This document shows, in pieces, positions 1 to 4,699 of a stretch of DNA of 5,274 nt. Where the stretch lies: contig JAAUSP010000548.1 in assembly GCA_012032575.1 (NCBI GenBank), positions 1-5,274 on the forward strand, given 5' to 3'. The position numbers and the translations under genes were made by a program. The notes under the pieces are model-generated. The model ran no database searches. It was not told the DNA's origin and was given only the letters and a program-made list of their open reading frames with translations. Origin of the DNA: Anaerolineales bacterium (lineage in GTDB: Bacteria > Chloroflexota > Anaerolineae > 4572-78 > J111). How positions within the stretch are numbered: the stretch's first letter is position 1; each line of letters starts with the position of its first letter.

Positions 1-130
1 CCTAAGCTCAATACTTTTCAAATAGCGCTTGTTTGTCTTTGAGGAGCGGAGCATCCTCAGATGCGGAGCGGCCCCGTTCGCATCTGAGGATGCTCACTCC
101 TCCTTAATTGAATAGTATTGGTCCTAAGCT
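1..130. repeat. Palindromic MITE/REP-like element bounded by an 8-bp direct repeat
   Basis: The octamer CCTAAGCT occurs at 1-8 and again at 123-130. Just inside it, 9-23 and 106-120 are inverted copies of each other (13 of 15 positions match). Further in, 41-65 pairs with 79-102: a perfect 17-bp stem (49-65 with 79-95), a small internal bulge at 47-48/96, and a 6-bp GAGGAG/CTCCTC stem (41-46 with 97-102), around a 13-nt loop. Each arm also contains its own small palindrome (GCATC...GATGC). There is no ORF inside. Direct repeats outside inverted ends are the layout of a small non-autonomous transposed element with a target duplication. A plain REP-type palindrome with a chance flanking repeat is the alternative. 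The left boundary coincides with the window edge, so the outer limit is uncertain. Confidence 0.6.
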
Positions 131-252
131 AACAGTTGGTATTAGCACTCAGGTCATTCCGGGTTGGATTTGGAGCCGGAGCCGGGAGGTCATGACGCAC
201 GATAGAAAGGCCGATCTTTGTTTCCAAATATGCGTCAAACAAAGTATATCAT

Positions 253-287
253 AAAAAAAACAGCCCGGTCAATAGCCAGGCTGTTTT
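253..287 (-). terminator. Intrinsic terminator at the end of the leftward genes
   Basis: A perfect 9-bp stem (AAAACAGCC at 257-265 with GGCTGTTTT at 279-287) closes a 13-nt loop. Read on the minus strand, it is followed by eight T residues (253-260, partly within the stem). It lies 37 bp past the stop codon of the small Cys-rich gene, as expected for the end of that transcript. On the plus strand the T-run is only four long, so it is mainly a leftward terminator that may work weakly in the other direction. Confidence 0.85.
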
Positions 288-323
288 CTAAACTAAAGGA
301 TGTACTGAAAGGCTGCTGCTGAT

Positions 324-542
324 CTATCCGGCGGCAATGAGCTGGTGGGCACGATCAAGATTTTGGGGGAAGAGGTCAATCGGTACTTTCTCCCGGCCAA
401 GGGCCTTAAAAACCATAAAGCGGGCACACCTGCTGTTATCGGTCAGGCAATACTTTTTTTTCAGCCGCTCTGCCGTTACCGGCATCTCAGTCATTTTGTC
501 ATTGAAGAAAAGACACCGGGGCAAACATTCACACTCAACCAT
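324..542 (-). CDS. Small Cys-rich conserved protein (72 aa), function unknown
   Basis: The product is a soluble 72-residue protein with no signal peptide or membrane helix. It has five cysteines: C4, C6, C10, C32 and C39. The central pattern is C-L-F-F-N-D-K-M (10-17), then K-K-Y-C (29-32), then C-A-R (39-41), followed by a V-F-K-A-L-G-R-E stretch (44-51) and an L-F-P motif (57-59). This arrangement resembles a family of short proteins of unknown function that I recall from environmental bacteria, usually with a conserved C-x-F-F-N and C-A-R-Y core. The cysteines could bind a metal or Fe-S cluster, which is inference only. The ATG at 542 is chosen because GGAGGT lies 3 nt upstream (551-546); the in-frame upstream extension to 671 would run through the promoter. 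The gene follows the membrane protein gene by 144 bp, has its own promoter (618-646), and ends at a clear terminator. Confidence 0.85.
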   Translation of the reverse strand: MVECECLPRCLFFNDKMTEMPVTAERLKKKYCLTDNSRCARFMVFKALGREKVPIDLFPQNLDRAHQLIAAG

Positions 543-617
543 GTTACCTCCATGATTTTTGGGTATTAATGAGGTCGAAAGGCCATCCAGCCATCTCCGG
601 CACTGGTTTATACCCTG

Positions 618-646
618 ACTATAGCACGGATTTTGGTCTAAGTCCA
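618..646 (-). promoter_or_regulatory. Extended -10 promoter for the small Cys-rich gene
   Basis: On the minus strand TGGACT (646-641) is separated by exactly 17 nt from TATAGT (623-618), with TGC just before the -10 hexamer (an extended -10). The -35 box matches the sigma-70 consensus at four of six positions and the -10 box at five of six. Transcription would begin near 611, giving a leader of about 70 nt before the ATG at 542. It lies in the gap between two same-strand genes, so the small gene can be expressed independently of the membrane protein gene. Confidence 0.6.
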
Positions 647-686
647 TAAACAAACCATGAAGGCCGGCCAAACCTCAGGTGTACGG

Positions 687-2245
687 TTAGCGGCGGCCCA
701 CCGCCACCGAGTCGCGCACCCGAAAAATCACGGCGTAGCCATCCCGGTAAACTTCTTCCAGGCCGGGGTCCAGGGCCGCCTCATCGAGAAAGCTTTCGTG
801 GTCGAGGTCGGTCAGGACATACTCACAGCCAAAAACGTTGGCAATGGGCTGGCTGGGCAGACTGATCCGGCCCCGGCCAATATCGCGCCACAATTCGTAC
901 ATCTCCCGCCGATACGATTCCATATAGGTCGGGTCGAGGCCGAGGGTGTAGGTATTGTGGGTGTTATAAAAAATATAACTGGCTAAAATCGTCCCAATCG
1001 GTCTGGTAGAGCAAAACTGCCGGGGGGGCGTGTTGGCAATTAACCAGGCCGAGGCATCGGCGTAGCGCTGGTAGGGATTGCTGTCCTGAATGTTCTCGCG
1101 GGTTTCATTATAATTGAAGAGCAGCGCCGGCAGCAGCAGCAGCCCCAACAGCAGCGGGACGGCTTTAGCCAGCCAGGGTTTGGCCGGCGCCACTCTTCCA
1201 GCACCGCGCTCCAAGCCGAAGCACAGAACAGCAGAACAAAGGCAGGATAATACTCGATGAAGCGCCGCGATTTTAAGAGCAGCGAGCCAAACAGCAGCGC
1301 CACCAGCAGTAGCGTGCCGGTCTGGACGCTCATCCGGCGCTGGCTCAATCCCAGGGCAATCACCCCTGCCGCCATAACCACCAGCGACCCCGCCGAGTTC
1401 TCGACCAGGCTCCAGGTTTCGTAGGGGTACCACTCGCTGCCCACGCTGGCGCTGCTACTTTCGGTGAGTTTGGGCAGCATGTGATGGTAGATAAAAATGA
1501 TGTACTGCGGAAAGTAGGGGTTGATCAGCAGACCCAATACCACCCCCAGCCCCACGTAAACCAGCGGTCCCAGCCGCAACCGGCCGGCCAGCACCCAATG
1601 GCTGAGGGTGTAACAGCCCACGATCAGAACGATAAAGGGAAAACCATCGTACAGCCAGACGTAGGTAAAGGTCAGCGGAAACAGCCAACGCTCCCGCCCG
1701 GTTAAAACCACGTGCAGGATCAGGATCATCAGCAGCAGCGACACCGCCTGCACGCGCGGCATGCTTAGCCGGTACAAAAACGCCTCGGACACAGCCAGAA
1801 AACCGACCGCCCACAGCGCGGCATAACTCACTCGCTGCCCCCGCAGAAAAATCCAGCCGGTCAAAAAGGCCAGGGCCGGAAAGATAACCCCCGCCCACTT
1901 GGCCCCCAGCCGCAGATCGCCATAGGTAAAGGGGATGAGCAGCACGTGGAATAGAAAGTGATGATCGGCGTAATCCTGGGGGTTGAGAATGGTCAGGGGC
2001 AGCCAGGGAAACGGCGGCCGCAGCCCCTGATCGCGCATGACCTCGGCAAACTTGATGTGAAAGTAGCCGTCGGTGCTGGACAGATTGGGCGAGGAAAACT
2101 GGACCGCGCCCAGAAACAAAAGAAACACCCCCAACAACCCCAGCCCGGTGACAACAACCCGCCGGTCGAGTTCAACGGCAATCGGTGTTTGGCCTGTGCC
2201 CCGGCTCGCGCCCCAGGCGCTGGATTTTACCGGCTCACTGCTCAT
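687..2245 (-). CDS. Multi-pass membrane protein, GT-C glycosyltransferase-like, interrupted by a frameshift
   Basis: Two overlapping reading frames join into one protein of about 519 residues. Residues 1-357 come from the frame starting at ATG 2245. The remaining 162 come from the -1 frame, joined near 1175-1181 and ending at the TAA at 689-687. Without the shift, the first frame ends at 1040 after about 401 residues with an implausible Cys/Arg-rich tail. About ten hydrophobic helices are visible (roughly 31-49, 114-134, 141-158, 165-182, 202-219, 226-242, 286-300, 311-325, 331-346 and 361-378). A soluble C-terminal domain of about 140 residues follows. An early loop carries D-G-Y-F-H (59-63) and later D-H-H-F-L-F-H (94-100). 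An acidic/His motif in the first external loop and a soluble tail are typical of GT-C enzymes that use lipid-linked sugars (STT3, PMT, ArnT types), but I cannot assign a subfamily. The start has GGGAG 6 nt upstream. A GTG further upstream (2311) is less likely, because it would extend the gene into the intergenic inverted repeat. The gene follows the radical SAM gene on the same strand. Confidence 0.75.
1175..1181 (-). other. Frame junction on a slippery-type heptamer
   Basis: In the upstream reading frame the minus-strand codons are CCA AAC CCT. The heptamer A AAC CCT (1181-1175) therefore fits the X XXY YYZ pattern for tandem -1 slippage. After a -1 slip the next codon is TGG, which opens the frame that carries the last helix and the soluble domain. 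Adding one C to the CCC run (1178-1176) restores the same protein, so a lost base (real mutation or sequencing error) explains it equally well. Confidence 0.5.
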
Positions 2246-2306
2246 ACGTCTCTCCCAGGGAAATAAGTATCTCAAGTTGCTACCTATATCAGCAGCCCCA
2301 AATTTT

Positions 2307-2354
2307 ACCACAGAGACGCAGAGAAAATAATAAAAAATTCTGCGCCGCTGTGGT
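2307..2354. repeat. Dispersed intergenic inverted repeat (CACAGAGACGCAGAG type)
   Basis: Positions 2307-2323 and 2338-2354 are inverted copies that match at 14 of 17 positions, separated by a 14-nt AT-rich loop. The sequence ACCACAGAGACGCAGAG belongs to a widely scattered intergenic repeat that I recall from many environmental bacterial genomes. It lies between the stop of the radical SAM gene (2388) and the start of the membrane protein gene (2245). It could attenuate or stabilise the transcript passing through it. There is no T-run after the stem in the leftward direction, so it is not a classic terminator. Confidence 0.7.
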
Positions 2355-2387
2355 GAAAATCAATCAAAGGTGGCAACGGGGTTATTA

Positions 2388-3743
2388 TTATGAAGAAAAG
2401 GCGTGCCGCCAGGCGAAGGTGCGGCGGTAGCCGTAATCGGTGCTGAAGCTGCCGAAGATTTTGGCCGGCATGCGTGAAACCGGGTGGCGGCTGAGCGCGC
2501 GCAGACCGCGCTGGGCAATGCGGAAGGGGTGATAAATGGTTCGGCAGACGCGATCATATTCGCGCTCGAACTCCTCGACGGTCATTTGCCGGGGATAGAA
2601 GGTGACGTGGGCGGTATCGTAATGCCGCCAGCTTTTGCCGGGGATGAGCCGGTTTTCCTCGACCAACTGATCGCGGAAAGGTGTGCCGGGGTAAGGGGTC
2701 AGGATGGTAGCGCTCATGCTGTCCAGGCCGGAATTTTTGGCAAACTCCCAGGTGTCCCACATCACTTTGGGTGTGTCGGCATCAAAGCCGAACACAAACA
2801 GGCCGACCACCCCCAGCCCGTGCTGGTGGATGGCGTCAATGGCTTCCTGATACTGCTTCATCATGCCCTTGCTTTTACCGCCCAATTCGCGCCGGTTTTC
2901 CGGGTTGACCGACTCAAAGCCGATGAAGAATTTATCCAGGTGGGCCCGTTTAGCCAGCTTGAGCAGTTCCGGGTATTTGGCCACCATCATTTCGGCCTGG
3001 GTGGTCCAGCCGCGCAGGGGCAGCTTGGCCAGGGCCAGGAACAGCTTTTCGGTGTAGTCGGGGTCAATGGCAAAGGCCAGGCCGAAGTTGTCGTCAGTCA
3101 GGAAGAAGCGGTCAATCCGGCGGCGTTCGATCTCCTCGACCACCTCTTCGACCGGGCGGAAGCGCATCTTCTGGCCGCTGACCCGGATAGCCGTGCAGAA
3201 GGAGCAGTTGCGCGGACAGCCACGGGTGATTTCCATAAGCGGAGTCCAGTAGCGCCGTTTTTCATCCATCTGGGCAATCACCCGGTCGGTCAGCGGGGCC
3301 ACGCCGGTCAAATCGGCCCACTCGGTGTCGTTGTAATGGGGTTTGAGGGTGTCGTTTTGAAAATCTTTGATGATCTGGGGCCAGGTGTAATAGGCTTCGC
3401 CGGTCACCACCACGTCGGCCCAGCGGGCCACATCTTCGGGCATGAGGGTGGCGTGCGCCCCGCCGACCACGACCGTTTGCACGCCCGACTCGTGGGCGAT
3501 GCGGGCGTAACGCTCGGCGGTTTCGATAGCCAGAGTCTTGGAGGTAATGCCGACCAGATCATGCTGGCCCAGCGTGCGGATTTTGTTATCCAGGTATTCC
3601 CAGTTTTCATCCCACACCTCCACCTCGATTTGCTCGGGCACGAGGGAAGCCAGGCGCATGAGGGTGTAAGGCACAGCCGTCGCTTTACCAAAAATCCGGC
3701 CTTCGCGGCCGGGATGTATGAGTACAATTTTGCGGATTTCCAC
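2388..3743 (-). CDS. B12-binding domain radical SAM protein (451 aa)
   Basis: This is a cytoplasmic class B-type radical SAM enzyme: cobalamin-binding fold first, radical SAM barrel second. Residues 1-150 form a Rossmann-like cobalamin-binding domain, with a beta strand at K-I-V-L-I-H-P (5-11) and the typical G-G-A-H-A-T-L-M-P-E-D segment (94-104). The iron-sulfur motif C176-x3-C180-x2-C183 lies in R-G-C-P-R-N-C-S-F-C. Further barrel motifs are T-D-D-N (216-219), G-F-E-S (275-278), F-V-F-G-F-D (316-321) and T-P-Y-P-G-T-P-F (349-356). About 95 residues follow that I cannot assign. The family includes methyltransferases and ring- or bond-forming enzymes, and the substrate cannot be read from the sequence. 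The start is GTG at 3743: AGGAGG (3756-3751) lies 7 nt upstream, and homology-like sequence begins there. An upstream in-frame ATG at 3872 would add 43 residues translated from a repeat tract. A GT-C-like membrane protein gene follows, which hints at lipid or cell-envelope chemistry (inference). Confidence 0.93.
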   Translation of the reverse strand: MEIRKIVLIHPGREGRIFGKATAVPYTLMRLASLVPEQIEVEVWDENWEYLDNKIRTLGQHDLVGITSKTLAIETAERYARIAHESGVQTVVVGGAHATLMPEDVARWADVVVTGEAYYTWPQIIKDFQNDTLKPHYNDTEWADLTGVAPLTDRVIAQMDEKRRYWTPLMEITRGCPRNCSFCTAIRVSGQKMRFRPVEEVVEEIERRRIDRFFLTDDNFGLAFAIDPDYTEKLFLALAKLPLRGWTTQAEMMVAKYPELLKLAKRAHLDKFFIGFESVNPENRRELGGKSKGMMKQYQEAIDAIHQHGLGVVGLFVFGFDADTPKVMWDTWEFAKNSGLDSMSATILTPYPGTPFRDQLVEENRLIPGKSWRHYDTAHVTFYPRQMTVEEFEREYDRVCRTIYHPFRIAQRGLRALSRHPVSRMPAKIFGSFSTDYGYRRTFAWRHAFSS

Positions 3744-3750
3744 TGATAAT

Positions 3751-3771
3751 CCTCCTGTAAGGAATAGGAGG
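3751..3771 (-). promoter_or_regulatory. Ribosome binding site of the radical SAM gene inside a perfect hairpin
   Basis: On the minus strand the Shine-Dalgarno AGGAGG (3756-3751) is preceded by its exact complement CCTCCT (3771-3766), with a 9-nt loop. In the mRNA this 6-bp hairpin would hide the ribosome binding site. Further upstream in the same leader are several GGAGG-like stretches (3811-3838) that could pair with CCUCCU instead and free it. This is a plausible translational switch, but the upstream stretches belong to a simple repeat tract, so the pairing may be incidental. Confidence 0.45.
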
Positions 3772-3860
3772 GTTGGAAGGTTGGAAGGTTGGAAGTTTGG
3801 CGATTTTCCACCCCTCCGGTCCTCCATTCCTCCATTCTTCCATTTTTCCATTTTTCCCCC
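3771..3860. repeat. Simple repeat tract of GGTTGGAA and CCATT-type units
   Basis: Three perfect GGTTGGAA octamers (3771-3778, 3779-3786, 3787-3794) are followed by a pyrimidine-rich tract with repeated CCATT units ending in a C-run (about 3820-3860). The first part is purine-rich and the second pyrimidine-rich on the plus strand, so the halves can pair imperfectly. The tract lies in the leader of the radical SAM gene. It is translatable in that gene's frame, which produces a spurious Lys/Gly/Asn-rich N-terminal extension. Confidence 0.75.
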
Positions 3861-3862
3861 GG

Positions 3863-3891
3863 AGTCTAGCACAGGACAAACTTAGAAGCAA
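3863..3891 (-). promoter_or_regulatory. Possible promoter of the radical SAM gene
   Basis: On the minus strand TTGCTT (3891-3886) is followed after 17 nt by TAGACT (3868-3863), with TGC immediately before the -10 box. The -35 match is weak (three of six) and the -10 match moderate (four of six), but the extended -10 and exact spacing resemble the promoter at 618-646. It would give a leader of roughly 110 nt that contains the repeat tract and the sequestered ribosome binding site. Confidence 0.35.
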
Positions 3892-3937
3892 TTTTTATAG
3901 TAAGTGTTATAAATATTACCGTGGCGAAGCCAATGTC

Positions 3938-3962
3938 ATTCTGAGGCCGAAGGCCGAAGAAT
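3938..3962. repeat. Dispersed palindromic repeat (CATTCTGAG...GAAGAATC type)
   Basis: ATTCT (3938-3942) pairs with AGAAT (3958-3962), and GGCC (3945-3948) with GGCC (3952-3955), around a GAA loop. The surrounding sequence GTCATTCTGAG...GAAGAATCC matches a REP-like intergenic repeat that I recall as abundant in many environmental bacteria. It lies in the gap upstream of the radical SAM gene and shows no coding potential. Confidence 0.65.
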
Positions 3963-4022
3963 CCCTGAGAATTTGTCTGGCACGGGGTGGTATAAAGAAT
4001 ATTGCACAGGCACTTTTAAGAA

Positions 4023-4078
4023 ATTCTCACGCAAAGGCACCAGGAACGCCAAGATATTTATAAAAAACTTTGCGACTT
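4023..4078. repeat. Decayed dispersed repeat (CTCACGCAAAGGC type)
   Basis: CGCAAAG (4030-4036) and CTTTGCG (4068-4074) form a 7-bp inverted repeat, set in TTCTCACGCAAAGGC on the left and AAAAAACTTTGCGAC on the right. This resembles another frequent intergenic palindrome of environmental genomes, here with several mismatches between the arms. Nothing coding is seen between 3963 and 4180. Confidence 0.5.
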
Positions 4079-4181
4079 CAGGCCAGGGAGAGTTTGCGAG
4101 CCGGACAGGGGATAAAGGTGGAAGCAATAGATTTTGGCGAAACCGGAGATAGAGAGGATCGCCCCACTGAAAAGGCAGCAT

Positions 4182-4260
4182 AGGGTGTTATTCACCTTAA
4201 AACTTTAGCTGCTGTCATAGCCAGGCTTTTATTGGCTATCGCAGGAAATAAATTGCCTGC
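4182..4260. other. Run of three small stem-loops in the gene-free stretch
   Basis: Three hairpins follow each other: AGGGTG/CACCTT (4182-4187 with 4193-4198, one G-U pair), ATAGCCA/TGGCTAT (4217-4223 with 4233-4239, perfect) and GCAGG/CCTGC (4241-4245 with 4256-4260, perfect). The terminator at 4276-4310 comes 15 bp later. Together they could be a short structured RNA read rightward. I see no convincing rightward promoter just upstream, and short hairpins occur by chance, so this stays tentative. Confidence 0.25.
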
Positions 4261-4275
4261 CATCCAACCAAAAGA

Positions 4276-4310
4276 AAAACGGCTCACCTCTGACCAAGGT
4301 GAGCCGTTTT
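4276..4310 (-). terminator. Strong bidirectional intrinsic terminator
   Basis: A perfect 14-bp stem (4276-4289 with 4297-4310; AAAACGGCTCACCT and its complement) surrounds a 7-nt loop. On the minus strand it ends in TTTTT, then C, then TTTT; on the plus strand only TTTT follows. It can therefore stop transcripts from both sides, with the better T-tract leftward. No established gene ends at it, which suggests an unannotated short transcript, probably from the divergent promoter region near 4480. Confidence 0.88.
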
Positions 4311-4362
4311 CATAAAGATAAGGAGGCTCAAACAAACACTATGAGTATCAACCATCGCCCGT

Positions 4363-4458
4363 TTATCTTAACACATTCCCCACTTTCGCGCATCCCCAAT
4401 TTTTGGGGGTTTTAGCCATATTAAAACATTCCCTCACCGTACCCCCCCAAAAGCCCAT
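4363..4458 (-). CDS. Possible 31-codon small ORF in a short leftward transcription unit
   Basis: ATG (4458) to TAA (4365-4363) gives 31 residues, with no similarity that I recognise. The product is basic and Gly/Trp-containing, with a second internal Met at residue 14 and a K-V-G-N-V-L-R end. A purine-rich AGGGGG lies 5 nt before the ATG, and a TATAAC box lies upstream on the same strand (about 4484-4479). The strong terminator at 4276-4310 sits some 50 bp beyond the stop. Against it: the DNA contains a direct repeat and a palindrome that better explain a regulatory region, and the ORF is very short. Confidence 0.22.
   Translation of the reverse strand: MGFWGGTVRECFNMAKTPKNWGCAKVGNVLR
4368..4434. 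promoter_or_regulatory. Direct repeat pair with a central palindrome, candidate operator region
   Basis: TTAACACATTCCC (4368-4380) and TTAAAACATTCCC (4421-4433) match at 12 of 13 positions, spaced 53 bp apart (about five helical turns). Between them CCCCAA/TTGGGG (4394-4399 with 4403-4408) forms a perfect 6-bp palindrome with a TTT centre. All lie immediately upstream of the rightward promoter at 4458-4486. Paired sites at integral-turn spacing upstream of a promoter suit a DNA-binding regulator. No regulator is identified. Confidence 0.35.
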
Positions 4459-4486
4459 TGTTTCCCCCTCTTTGATTTGTTATACT
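4458..4486 (+). promoter_or_regulatory. Extended -10 sigma-70-type promoter for the rightward membrane protein gene
   Basis: TTGTTT (4458-4463) and TATACT (4481-4486) are separated by exactly 17 nt, and TGT directly precedes the -10 box. The -35 box matches four of six consensus bases and the -10 box five of six. The start of transcription would be near 4493, leaving a leader of about 205 nt before the ATG at 4700. The same AT-rich block read on the minus strand contains TATAAC, so it may drive transcription both ways. Confidence 0.65.
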
Positions 4487-4493
4487 AATCAAT

Positions 4494-4555
4494 GAGACCG
4501 CAGCAGCGTGGGAATGGGTGCTGTTGAGCCGATTTCCAGCCGTGCCGGTCTCGGC
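4494..4555 (+). ncRNA. Structured leader RNA candidate
   Basis: Directly at the predicted transcription start, GAGACCG (4494-4500) pairs perfectly with CGGTCTC (4546-4552). Inside, CAGCAGC (4501-4507) pairs with GCTGTTG (4520-4526, one G-U pair) to form a coaxial arm with a 12-nt purine-rich loop. A competing pairing, GCCGA (4528-4532 region) with TCGGC (4551-4555), would break the closing stem. Two mutually exclusive folds in a long leader look like a riboswitch or attenuator. I do not recognise a known class, and no terminator or clear ribosome binding site is linked to the alternative fold. Confidence 0.35.
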
Positions 4556-4596
4556 GATAAATTTAGTTCTTCAGGATTTCGTGGGGTTTGAACCCA

Positions 4597-4638
4597 ATGC
4601 GTGATGCGTGAGGATACGCATCACGCATCACGCATCAC
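4597..4638. repeat. Heptamer tandem repeat forming a perfect 15-bp hairpin
   Basis: CGCATCA is repeated three times at 4617-4637. The inverse sequence at 4597-4611 pairs perfectly over 15 bp with 4621-4635, with a 9-nt loop. The TGATGCG/CGCATCA heptamer array is a simple repeat that I recall from intergenic regions of environmental genomes. It sits in the leader of the rightward gene and would form a strong hairpin in its mRNA. It is not followed by a T-run, so it is not a terminator. Confidence 0.75.
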
Positions 4639-4699
4639 GTTGTTGATGTCCCCAGAGTCTTGAATTTTATTTTTGCACCTTACCATCTTTGATACCGTC

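Noticed and set aside
192..254. A 20-codon plus-strand ORF preceded by GGAGG
   Set aside because: The spacing from GGAGG to the ATG is only 2 nt, the peptide is very short and unremarkable, and no promoter is evident.
543..671. Longer form of the small Cys-rich protein starting at 671
   Set aside because: The extension covers the predicted promoter, has no ribosome binding site that I can see, and GGAGGT directly precedes the ATG at 542.
1455..1898. A 147-codon minus-strand frame within the GT-C-like gene
   Set aside because: It overlaps the membrane protein frame on the same strand, is Gly/Ala/Arg-rich without domain features, and is an out-of-frame shadow.
2246..2311. GTG start at 2311 for the GT-C-like protein
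   Set aside because: It lies inside the dispersed inverted repeat (2307-2354). The ATG at 2245 has a GGGAG upstream and suits the family layout better.
2484..3746. A 420-codon open frame on the plus strand opposite the radical SAM gene
   Set aside because: It lies almost entirely antisense to a gene with clear catalytic motifs and a good ribosome binding site. Its Gly/His/Val-rich product has no recognisable domain, and GC-rich codon use opposite a real gene readily gives such frames.
3744..3872. N-terminal extension of the radical SAM protein from an ATG at 3872
   Set aside because: The extra 43 residues are translated from the simple repeat tract. The GTG at 3743 has an ideal AGGAGG 7 nt upstream and begins the conserved domain.
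4284..4355. A 23-codon minus-strand ORF running into the terminator
   Set aside because: It has no ribosome binding site and its stop lies inside the terminator stem, so it is probably fortuitous.
4341..4415. A 24-codon plus-strand ORF downstream of AGGAGG at about 4320
   Set aside because: The ribosome-binding-like sequence is 14 nt away, and the ORF runs across the direct repeat and palindrome of the candidate operator region.
4580..4600. tRNA T-arm-like GGGTTTGAACCC
   Set aside because: No acceptor, anticodon or D arm can be found at proper distances upstream. It is a short palindrome only.
4597..4638. CRISPR-like array from the repeated CGCATCA units
   Set aside because: The units are 7-nt tandem copies with no spacers, and there are no cas genes.
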